A stretch of 64,000 bases of DNA from Aquatica leii (lineage: Eukaryota > Arthropoda > Insecta > Coleoptera > Lampyridae), in assembly GCA_035610365.1 (NCBI GenBank), contig CM069435.1, forward strand, positions 12,389,123-12,453,122, in the 5' to 3' direction. Made by a program: the position numbers and the translations under genes. A model generated the notes under the pieces. The model was not told the DNA's origin and made no database searches. It worked only from the letters and a program-made list of their open reading frames with translations. This document shows, piece after piece, positions 53,831 to 64,000 of this stretch (position 1 is the stretch's first letter; each line of letters begins with the position of its first letter).

Positions 53831-56750
53831 AAATGAAGTAGCTTAAGAAAGCGTAGGTCGTTTATACTAGTCTACGGAAGCCTTAAATTGAACGAGAGTC
53901 CTAACTGATAAAAAGAAACGAGATTACGACGCACAATCTCAAGTTGTATTTGGTCAGAGACCGGTTCTAACATTTGTAAGCAGACATACTGTATGATAAC
54001 GTACATCCCGATGGATTCGTTAGCTCCCATCGTACGCTTAATCAATGTCATAATCTACAGGAAGCAATTCGCAACAACATCCTTCCAAGAACGCAAAAAA
54101 CTTCGGTTCGTCCTAAAAGCAAGAAGAGCTTTGCCAGACAAAAAACCTCAAAATCTGGGAGAAAAAGTTGACGCTGTGATACACCACGAGACAAGCACAA
54201 TTCGCCAATACGAAGACGAAATTCCATAAATAACATTCTAATTTTCAAAGTCCGTTTCTAAATCAGTCTAAAGTAATAAGAAGTGGTGGTTCTTCTTTTG
54301 AAGAATACATAACGTAAAATAGCAAACCTAATCAAAATAAAAGTAAGTCGATTACTAAAGTCAAGCAGTCAAGTCAAGTACGATTAAGTCAAACCCACTA
54401 AAAACAATTAAGAAGTAGAAGAACCAGTAAAGAGAGAAGAATAATAATCTCACACACAAAATTGAGCGCCAATTTTGTTCTGTGACTTCTTACCTGTAAC
54501 TTAAAAACAGGTGACTAGCTTAATATGATTCGGCGAGAAGGTAATTTAAAAAGGTGCCAAAACGATGTGAAACTATTAATGGCAGATACCGTCTAAATCT
54601 GTCCAACATTGAAACAGAACAAATGACAAAACACCGGTTATAACAAAAAATATATTTATTTTTAACAACGAAAGAAAGACGTTAAAAAGAAGCGAAGCCC
54701 ATAACGTTGATCCCTAGAAGGTAAACAACACTCCATGCATAAAATTATCGTAGTACAGTATGACAGCACAAATTAATAGGTAATTACAGAATTTAAATTG
54801 TACTCACGATTGTTCAGCCATGCTAATAGCTTGTAACGCCTAATTTTAAATTGTCGCTCGAACCCATACGTTAAATTTTTAATAGTACGCCGATGAATAT
54901 TTTATGTTTAATCGCAATCTCGTAAATGCCGAAGATAAGTCATGCGGAACACGCAATTGTTCTCCCTTTTCAATTGTGCCATTCGTTAAATGCACACGTT
55001 GTTGAAAGCTCTTAAACATTCTTAATGTAATTAAAAAAGATAAGCATTCGTAAATTTTGTAGGATTTATTGTAATTTTGTTATATCGTTAACATCTTTAA
55101 ATTTGGTTATCGAAAATCGTTTGGATCGCATATTGATTGTCGAAAATTGTAATTGAACATAACTCGTTTAATAGAAATAAAGTGGCGATTCGTAGAATCG
55201 ATCCAATAATCGTATTTGAAACCTGTTTTGAAATGGAAGTAGCAACCCAATTGAGATATTGAGTAGCATAGATGGGAGTCTACCAGATTTGTAAAATTCT
55301 GTATGCGTCATACTTCCGAGTGACTTTCACTATTCCTATCGCAGGTGTGCCACCAAATTTAGTCAACCATCACAGAAAGTACGACAACGATATGACCCCA
55401 GATTATATTGCATAATTGGCGTTGATAACCAATGTCCCACTTAGTACGTGCTTTCCAGCGAAAGGTATTTAATTGACATGTACCATTCCAAAGAAGCAAA
55501 CACGTGGCGGTAGCTCAAGACGCTATTGTAATTACGGGAAAATCAAAAATAGAAAGTAATTCTTACCCCAGGGAAACCTTCATATATGAAGTGAAACCAA
55601 TACGAAAATGTTTTTTGCTTTTATTAATTCCATACGTTAAGAAAAAACAAAAAAAAGGACAGCCAACACTCTGAATGCAGCAAGAGAACGTTCCGAGACG
55701 AAAGTTATACAGTACATAATCTATATCAGAAAACTTTTAACATAACAAATTTACACAAGCTTATAAAATTAAAACAAAATAAAATAAATAAAATGAGTTC
55801 GTATTTATGCTACTACGTAATAAAATTTTATTTTTAAACTAAAAACAATACTTAATTTACAGAATGAAAAGTAAATGAAGTTGACTCGTCCAAAAATCAA
55901 AATAACGAAAATACCACTTTTCATTTAAAGTTTGTAAAGCTTTCGGTCGATCAATTGCGAAGTGATTTTCAACAACTGCGAAGACGTCCTTCTACATCTT
56001 ATTCAGACAATAGGCTGAACGGTAAATTACACATTATTTGTGTGGGATGAAATAAACGACCCTGTATTGTGTGTTAGAACAGAAAAACTTCAAGCGAAAC
56101 ATGCCAAACAAATGATAATATCGATGCTCATTTAAAATGTTAGAAATGCCATTATAATTTTAAAAATGTAAGCTAAAGTCTATAAAATTTGTACTAATAA
56201 AATTTTATTTCAAATACTATTTAAACAATAGTTTCTATCACACTTTAACTATAATAATTTGATAATAGTTATTGTAAAACGAGTTTTACAATGATGACAA
56301 TTGCAATGCGAGTAAGTTTTCTTACAAAAAAGAATTGTAACACGTTTTTCGTACTAGATTCTCTATTTCGCTTTAATTTACATTATCTGTTGATACAAAT
56401 TGTAATATATATGTGACAGTAGTTTTCTATTATGATCAACTTATTGTACATATTCTCAAAAATAAAGGTACTTTACTCTTGAGTAAAATTTATATTTTTT
56501 GACAAACCTTTTATACACCTCAAAAAATTTGATATCTGATGGTTGTATTTCAAGTTTTTGACCATGCAAAACTTTTTATAAATAATGACTTTTTTTCATA
56601 AATCTAAGAATAAAAAAGTTTCCCATATGGTTCCGACTTAATTGGACGCGGTGTATAACTATGATTTTCGTTGAATAGTTTGTTTTATTAGGAATAGTTG
56701 CATAAACACAGATAATATGTTGACTAAAATTTAAACACAACTGAAAGAAA
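53830..56750. other. AT-rich stretch, one dispersed-repeat copy, otherwise empty
   Basis: The ORFs here are short and none is recognised. A third dispersed-repeat copy lies at about 55480-55620. Confidence 0.5.
55480..55620 (-). repeat. Dispersed non-coding repeat, copy C (inverted)
   Basis: On the minus strand CCTGGGGTAAGAATTACTTT is followed by CTATTTTTGATTTTCCCGTA and ATT, matching copies at 6040-6200 and 8170-8380. Confidence 0.5.
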
Positions 56751-56761
56751 TGCAAAACTGA

Positions 56762-56874
56762 TGTTTACGTTATCAAGCTCTACATGCTGTTTACGTTACT
56801 GAGCGCTCCATTTGTTCCTATTGTGTAACTGTTGTGTTTACGTTAGCGTGATGTTTACATTATCAGATGTTTAC
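56762..56874 (+). repeat. Cluster of five TGTTTAC motifs
   Basis: Perfect TGTTTAC at 56762, 56788, 56835, 56852 and 56868, each followed by RTTA and mostly C. This is either a degenerate tandem repeat or a homotypic forkhead-type binding cluster. Confidence 0.6.
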
Positions 56875-56889
56875 ATTACCGAGCGTCTA

Positions 56890-57690
56890 CTGTAGTTACA
56901 TTTCATTACAACAAAAATTAAAGAGATTAGAATTATAAGTTACATATATAACAAGCCCCTGTAAGATTAAACATAAATCTTTAATTAAATTCACGGTACG
57001 TCTCTGATCTTAAGATGTTATACTTTAAGGATAGGTAATTAAATTTTGTAAAAACCTTTACTGAGATTGCATTTGATTACGGTAGTATACCAAGTTAATT
57101 GAATCGCGAACTAAAAGGTACGTTGAAAGTACAAGCTTGTAATAACAATTATTAACTTCACGTGTTAATTGACCTGTAACCCGAAGTAAATTGCGAGACG
57201 AGAAACCTTACAATTAATTTTTACACAAGAATTCAATAATATTCACTTAAATATGAAGTCATTGATTTAGTACCGTACATGGCATGGGCTCACAGATTAA
57301 TATAGAAAACAGATTTCGATAGTGGTCTTATACGATGCACGATTTTAGCGAGGGCCGCGATGAGCACTGTAGCTTCCGTAGGTGTAGATATCGATGATTA
57401 AGCTTGTATCTGGGGTGCTTGTAACCATCCGATCCGCCACTAGGGATTCTAGGGATTTTATTAATTCTCGCTAGTGATAGCGTAGGCTAAGTTATCGCTA
57501 CATCAAATAACGAGAGAATTAATTTTAGTGAGTCATCCAGAAAAGAATACGAAGGGAAAGACAAAGAAAAAAACCTAGCAGATAATATTAAAACAAGTTT
57601 ACTAAAAAGAAACAATGCATTGGTATCGTTTGTTCCGCCATTTTGCGCACATACCAAAGGTTCTTATCAGCTCAACAGTAAAGCTTCTAG
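56890..57690. other. Non-coding stretch with a cruciform-type inverted repeat
   Basis: No gene found. The inverted repeat at 57459-57524 is listed separately. Confidence 0.5.
57459..57524. repeat. Two-step inverted repeat
   Basis: TATTAATTCTCG (57459-57470) pairs with CGAGAGAATTAAT (57511-57523, one two-base bulge), and the inner TGATAGCG with CGCTACATCA (57475-57504). A hairpin of this kind can be the end of a MITE. Confidence 0.5.
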
Positions 57691-57729
57691 AGTGCGCTTA
57701 ATACCGCGGGGATCACGATCAGATATAAT

Positions 57730-58090
57730 GTGGTGATCTTGAATTAGCTTTTTGCGCTGGTCCGACGGAACAACTAATTTCCAAACGCAAGGATTAGAAG
57801 AAGAAACCGTACTCGTTTAAATAAAAGATTTTTCACGAAACTCCAACAAGTGAAACGACGAGGAGAAGCAGTAACTTTAGACACTAGACCTTAGTACCAC
57901 GGATCAGTAGTAGGCCTAATAATCCCAGAAACTGAAAAGGAATTAGAAGGAAAAGAAAGAAGAGAACCAACAGACAATAAAGGTTTATTACCTTGAGAAC
58001 GACAACGAACACAAGTGTATTCGAGGTAGAAGTAAATACAGAAGAAGAAGAAGGTGAAGAAGCATTTCCAGAGCAAGCAACACGATTAGC
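57730..58090 (+). repeat. Dispersed repeat pair, copy 2
   Basis: Second copy of the segment at 53480-53830 in the same orientation. It is preceded by CGCCATTTTGCGCACATACC. Diverged, with no coding frame recognised. Confidence 0.5.
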
Positions 58091-58149
58091 AAAAGTGTTA
58101 CTAACACAGGCTACAGATGGTTCTTGAACGGTGTCACTAGTTTTTGGTG

Positions 58150-58870
58150 AAAAGCTAATAGAATTACAAAGATAGCAGTTTCTTGTTAATAAGAAAGCCT
58201 ATTCTTCTTTGGTTTTCTTTGTCCTGTGCCATGTAGAAAAGAGCATTTCCTGATTTTACTATAATTAAACATTCTCTTTGTCTTCAGAATTTTGACAGAC
58301 CAATTACGTCCCATATTATTTTCTGTGTTTCATTCTTTAGATCGTAGAGCTCTTGTTCACTTCTCATGGTTCTGCAGTTGCATGTTGCAATAATGAGTTT
58401 AGTTTGTTGTTTTGCTATTTTCTTGCTCTTCCCAGAATCTTTAGGACTGATTGACTTATTGTCAATACGGGATTCCGAGCTTTTATTAAAAAAATTAGGG
58501 TTCTATTTAACAAAGTCGTTGATGCCATAAACGCTTGAGTAATAAAGTGATAGTAATTTATTGAAGAAGCGTCGAAAGTAAAGCATAGCATTTTCCTGTA
58601 AGGAAAGTATAGCGATCTCAATTTTTTTTTTAATTTCTTTTTGCATAATTTTAAAATTAAAAAAAAAATTAGGATGTCTGTGTGCGTGTGCGTGCGTGCG
58701 TGCACGTGTGTGATTAAGAAAAACTTTTTTACAAAGTACATAAGTACAGGTACTTAAAAAGTTGCTTTTAAGTCAACCATTTAGTTGTTATTTACAGACA
58801 ATATTTTTTTTAAATTTAAGTTGGAAATAGTTTTTATAATTCAGTACATTTTATTTGAAAATGTAAGGAG
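58150..58870. other. Non-coding stretch with a GT/GC simple repeat
   Basis: Only the alternating purine-pyrimidine tract at 58679-58711 stands out. Confidence 0.5.
58679..58711. repeat. Alternating GT/GC microsatellite
   Basis: GTGTGCGTGTGCGTGCGTGC then GTGCACGTGTGTG, a Z-DNA-prone tract. Confidence 0.8.
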
Positions 58871-58879
58871 ACGCTCATA

Positions 58880-60640
58880 AATAACAATCAAAGGAGATAC
58901 GTCACAAAATGCAAGATCGCTGAAACTACTTTAAACTTCTCGGAAGCAATACATCCTAAATTAACTCCTAATTATGAGATCAATCGTATCTTCACATCTT
59001 CCGAAGAAGAAAAACTGGTTTCCCATTTGAAGGTTTTGGCCTAAATCCCACGCAAGCTCGTCAATTTGCGTACTAACTTGCTATGCACTATAAGAAAAAA
59101 ATTCCTGGTGCTTGGAAAGGAGACGAGAGTGCAGGGTCCAAGTGGTTCACTGAGTACATGAAAAGAAACAAAGAACTGTCATTGAGACTAGCACAAGCCA
59201 CTTCTTTGGCTAGGGCCATGGGCTTTAATAAACCAGTGGTCGAAAAGTGTTTCGATAACTTAACTAATGTCTACTCTCGTTACAAATTTGGACCAGAACA
59301 AATTTATAATGTCGACGAGACAGCGTTAACCACTGTTCAGGGCACGCATAAAGTCGTTGCTCCTTGCGGACAAAAGCAAGTTGGTCAGAACACTACCACT
59401 GAACGAGGCACTCTAGTGACTATAGTAAGCGCAATAAACGCCTTAGGAAATTCGGTTCCGCCTTTGTTGATATTTCCTCGTAAATTTTACAAAGATCATA
59501 TGATTCGTGAAGCCCAGCGGGAAGTATAGGTGCCGCCAATCCATCTGGGTGGATCACAAAGGAGATATTCGTACAGTGGCAAACACATTTTATTAAACAT
59601 GCAGCTCCTACTGAGAATAGTCCAGTGTTTCCCATTATGGATAACCACGAGACCCATATTAACTTGGAGGTGATAGAAACTGCTTCTTCTCACACTTCCA
59701 CCTCACACGAGTCATAAAATGCAACCCCTGGACGAATCCATTTATGGCCCATAGAAAAATTATTATAATAACGCATGTAAGAGCTGGCTGATTACTAATC
59801 CGGGAAAGAGAATAGACATTTACAACATCGTCGAATTATTAGGTTAATCTTATGGGTTAGCGTTCTGTCCCAAAAATATTATGTCGGGCTTCAAGCGCAC
59901 CGAAATGTATCCCTGTTTTGGTGATGATGAGTTTTTGGCAGCTTCAGTTACGGATATCTCCTTAGAGAAGGAAAATATAAGTGAATTAACATCTACATCT
60001 ACCGCAACTTTACCATACTCTACATCCACCACAACTCCGATACCCTCTACATCCAGCACAACTCCGCTACCATCTAAATTCACCACATCAGTTACTCCTC
60101 CAGCTAATGAAGTAGAAAAAATAAATCAACAGAGATTTTGATTAGCACCCCCTTTTTGCTAAAACTTCAAAATGAACAAGATGCAAAACTAAAAGTTGCC
60201 GTTAAACGAAAGCTACACAGTCAGAAGATAGCTGAATCAAGTTCATCAACGGAAAATGAAGAAGACCTGTTAGACCTGTCATTTGCGTCATCTACTCTAT
60301 CCGAAGATTTTGAAGATCACAAAAATTTTAATAATCTGGAAAATATAAAAGATAATAGCTTTGTGTTAGTTCAATTTTGCACAAAAAAACTTTGTTGGTA
60401 AAATAATGGAAATTCCGGCTGATGATGAATTTACCATATCTTTTTTGAGAAAGCATACTGGAAACAAGTTTGTTTTTCCAAATGTGGAAGATACATTGAC
60501 TGTTCACAAAAAGGAAATAATTATACATCTGCAAGATCCTGTGAATACTGGTGGAACTGCAAGTCAATTAACCATGCATCAAAATGTATTTTATTGTTAT
60601 TTCTTAGAGTTTAATTGTTTCTTCCTCAGTTTTAATTAAC
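58880..60640 (+). pseudogene. pogo/jerky-like DDE transposase, second subfamily, broken
   Basis: Order: N-terminal region with FTSSEEEKLVSHLKVLA (about 58990), a CENP-B/Tc5-type DNA-binding helix region (SKWFTEYMKRNKELSLRLAQ, about 59140), first Asp in YNVDETALTTVQ (about 59315), PPLLIFPRKFYKDHM, SGWITKEIFVQWQTHF after a stop at 59527, second Asp in IMDNHETHINLEVIE (about 59637), PPHTSHKMQPLDESIYGP, YYNNACKSWLITNPGKRI and MSGFKRTEMYPCFGDDEFLA. The tail carries a Ser/Thr/Pro-rich linker and a conserved terminal module (DNSFVLVQF..KK, DEFTISFLRKHTGNKFVFPN, about 60350-60490). Breaks: about 59042, 59085, 59527, 59655-59720, 59756 and 60139. It is not the same subfamily as the copy at 1-1380, which has a PHD-like tail instead. 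Confidence 0.85.
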
Positions 60641-63600
60641 AAGTGTGTTTTTTCTCATGTTATTTTTAAATTAAGAGTTGTGACCAATGTTGGGACTGTG
60701 GGTGGTCAGTGTTGGCACATGCTTCCAACGGTGGCTACATGTACCAAAAAATAAATAAAACGTTATATATAATTCTCTGTTTTCATTACTTAAACGTAAG
60801 GAAGGTTAATTGAAGCTAAACGAAGATACTTTCAGTTGACATACTTAAAGTCGACTCAATGTCAGTATCGAAGGAACCAGACCTAAATAAGAAAAAAGGT
60901 GGCCGCTGTTGGATGGTCTCCCCTAATCAACTTGTCTTATTTTTCAATCAAAACTAGTGAGGAATACAGTTCTCTGTCACATGACCCATCCTTTTCTTTA
61001 GATCCAAAAATTATAATTGAATACTTCAACAGTTAAACTAGAAGAGTCTCCAACTAACGTTAAGAATGTTCACTCTAAGCATTATTCTACAGATAAAGTG
61101 AAAGAAGACAAACTCTGCATTGAAACGTAAACTCTTTTTAGCACCTGAAGATTCATCTAATGATTGTGAGAATCTAGATGACTCAGTTTTACAAAACCTC
61201 AAAAAAAAAGTTTTCTACATCAAGAAATACAGTTAAGGAGTTAATGATACTTTTTTATAACTATAAACCCATAAGTATCCCATTTTGAAACTATGAGAAT
61301 TACTTACCAAAAGTATAAACTATTTTAAAAAAGTATTAAAAATTTTTCAAAAATGTACTTTTTCAGAATATCAAAATCAAAATTTTGAATTGCATTTCTC
61401 AAAAACACTTTTTATAACAAAGTATGCTGTGTTGTACCTCAAAAGAAAGAGCATTTAAAACTGAGTAAAATGACACCACTTCCATCTTTCTATTTTCTTT
61501 CCAATTAGGAAAAAAGCTATGGTGATTTCAAAATATGCTGGTAAAATTTTTATGACGGATTTTAAGAAACTTTACATAGCCGTAATATTGAAACTGCTTC
61601 AGATATTTTTTAAAAAAATGTTATTTTTCTTTATCTCTACGACGACCATCTTCATATCAAATTTCATCAAATTCTGAAATGATCAGGTTTATAGCCTTAT
61701 GTTGTCCACACGTCTTTGAAAAAACAACGGTAAAGTATATTTTACAAAATACGTAATAGTGCTCTGCTGTTAGTTTTCTTATCAGTTTTTTTTTCGAGTT
61801 TATATATATTCTTTGTGATTTTAATACTAATTTCATTTTCAAGAAATCTGGTAACATTAAAGTTAATAAATTGGAAATGAGATATAATAACAGTATATGT
61901 AGAATATAGATCGGGTAGTTAATAAATAGTAACTAATTAAAATATTGTTTTATCTTATGTTGTTGACGAAGATTTTGTTGCTTAAATTTTATATTAATAA
62001 AAACCAGGAAACGCTTTGCTAAACAAGTTAATATTTGCACAGAAAAATAATTTAATAAAAAATATATAACAGTACAGCATATTTTAAAGAAAATTTAACT
62101 GCACAATGTAAATATGAAAAATAATTATTTTGTTAAAATTAAGAGTACTGGTATTCATATAAAAATATATGAAAAAATAACTTCTAGTTTCTTTATGAAT
62201 GTTAAATAAACGTGCATGTACCGTGTTATTAAAATTAAATTTAATAATGTAAAATCGTACACTTTAATTTTTTAAAACCAGGAAAGCATAAAGGCTTTAT
62301 CTCGACATGATACAAATTAAACGAAAATCTCTAAATATTATTTTTAATTTCCGGTATTGAATTTTAAATGAGGAAATGTATTAGCGCGTAATGCCTATGC
62401 TAATAAATAAAGCCTTTTAATAATAACTTTAGATACAATGAATTTAAAATTATTTTCAAAAAAATGTTTAATGTCATAAACTTTTTTGCATGCGATTTGA
62501 CGTATGTATAATATATAAATAAAGTTTTTCTTTACCGCCGCTGGTTCAGAAAGTGAAAAACTTTTTCAAAGATACAACATTTCAATTATGTCGGGAATTT
62601 TTACGTGTCTCTAAAGGACTATGTTTGTTTTTAGTTTTTATATTATAGAATAATCGAGCAACAAAAATAGTAAACCATGATTATAGTTTAAGCATTTCAT
62701 AATAGATTACAGTAAGGTGTTTCTTTTTTCTAAAACTGAAAATGGTGCTGTGTAATTCTGGCTTACTTTTATAAAACTGTTATTTGTTTACTTACTTACT
62801 GTTATGGTTTACGTAAATTTTTCTTTAATAATATTTCAACCTTTAAGCGACAAAAAGTAAATTCCAAAAATATTTTGTCAGTCGTGAAAGTTAAAGTTAA
62901 TTTTTTTTTAATTGAACAAAAAAATATAGATGTGTATACACTTAGATACAATTTCCATTTAAAGCTGAGACAATTTCTCAAATTATTTTAGGTCACAGTG
63001 CACAATCGAAAGTTGCATTTTTGACAAAAAATGGTTGTTTTATTAATATTGAGCATATCATCATATACTATCCTATATCAATAGTTGTTTCCGGCACTTC
63101 ATCTGCTCTTCTTAGTTTTTTGAGAAAATCGAACGTTTTGTTTATTTAGATTGTAATTCTATATTTCAGTATGCTCGATTACTTTAGTAATTTATATTTC
63201 GTTATCACTTGATGATTTGCGTTTCTTGTGAGAACAATTTTTTTGATACTCATGATTAAAGAGCGGAAAGTCAGGCAAATGCCTGGAGCTTGCCTATTTT
63301 GCCTTTTTGTGAAATTTTTTGTTTTTTTTGCCTTTTTAAAAAGTATTATTTTTATATTGCCTTTTTACATATAAATTTTGAAAAGTTTGTGTAAACAGTG
63401 TTTTAATAGGTAGATGACAATAACGCATTACAGAATTTTACTTAAATTACGTACAATAATATAATTAACATTTTTTGCTCAAAAGGTCTTACCATGAACC
63501 TATAAATAACAACAGGGATTTTCATGTTTTGTTAAACAATGGTTTCCAGAAAACATTAAATACAAAAGCCGCTTATAGAGAAGAACTATTGTAAGAATTT

Positions 63601-64000
63601 ATACTAGGAGTATGTACAGTGACAGGGTTAACAGAACATTATTTACAAAATCGGAAGTATTTCGGAATGAATCATATTTTATAGATCTATTCAGTACCTA
63701 AGTAAAGCAAACAAATATAGATAATTTTAATTTTGTCCGGTGGGATTCCTTTAATGACTGAGACACATGACTAAAATATTCTTTGTTTGTTATAAATACC
63801 TGTGATATTGTCACACTGTGATCGTGTATTGCTGTTGTGCTGTGAGTAAGTTGGACACTAATTTAACAACCGACGGGAAAAACCTTTCTTGTCAAATTTA
63901 TTCAAAATCAGTAAGTTTGTTTTATCGTAATATAAATGTTTTTAATTACTAGTATATGTATTATTTTAGATCGGTGCTACTAAAAGTACCATGTAAAACA
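60640..64000. other. AT-rich stretch, no gene seen
   Basis: No protein or RNA gene recognised. TTGCCTTTTT-type words recur at about 63290-63365. Confidence 0.6.

Overview
The window is a gene-poor, strongly A+T-rich stretch of a eukaryotic, most likely insect, nuclear genome. The basis is the mix of mobile elements: pogo/Tigger-like, piggyBac, hAT (DUF4371/ZMYM1-like) and Tc1/mariner-like transposases, Ty3/Gypsy and BEL/Pao LTR elements, R1/TRAS-like and other non-LTR elements, and a KRBA2-like integrase gene. A GT-AG intron is visible in one hAT copy. The order cannot be fixed from sequence alone. A large-genome beetle or a similar repeat-rich insect would fit. I see no confident host protein gene, tRNA, rRNA or CRISPR. 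The best host-gene candidate is a 71-codon ORF at 6773-6988 (-).

Layout. 1-4140: broken pogo-like transposase with a gypsy fragment inside it, a 69-bp repeat and a strong hairpin, a KRBA2-like integrase pseudogene, and half a piggyBac. 4140-11640: mostly non-coding AT-rich DNA with dispersed repeats, the small ORF and an LTR-like GC island. 11640-25640: piggyBac remnant, hAT (-), an unclassified transposase-like family (-), a Gypsy pol split by a 720-bp solo LTR with a CATG target duplication, then a second hAT abutting a mariner-like transposase. 27570-31440: a non-LTR endonuclease/RT remnant, a hammerhead-like motif, a BEL/Pao pol remnant and an inverted endonuclease fragment. 31738-36975: a 171-bp satellite with 3-mer higher-order structure, interrupted by a 2.48-kb piggyBac flanked by TTAA. 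39718-46880: a young Ty3/Gypsy element with both LTRs, sitting inside 140-bp tandem repeats. 47214-50504: an R1/TRAS-like LINE flanked by a 13-bp duplication but missing its middle. 51107-51318: a 36-bp minisatellite. 51350-58870: AT-rich DNA with a dispersed repeat pair, a TGTTTAC cluster and a cruciform. 58880-60640: a second pogo-like transposase. The rest is AT-rich and apparently empty.

The most interesting object is the Gypsy element at 39954-46649. Downstream of the integrase core and GPY/F module, in the same reading frame, its Pol ORF carries a macrodomain resembling the ADP-ribosyl hydrolase OARD1/TARG1. The positions matching its catalytic Lys and Asp are kept. A CCCH zinc finger (C-X7-C-X5-C-X3-H) follows, and the ORF then runs into the 3' LTR. 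The two LTRs differ by only three substitutions plus one indel, so this architecture belonged to a recently mobile element. The indel removes the TATA-like box from the 5' LTR.
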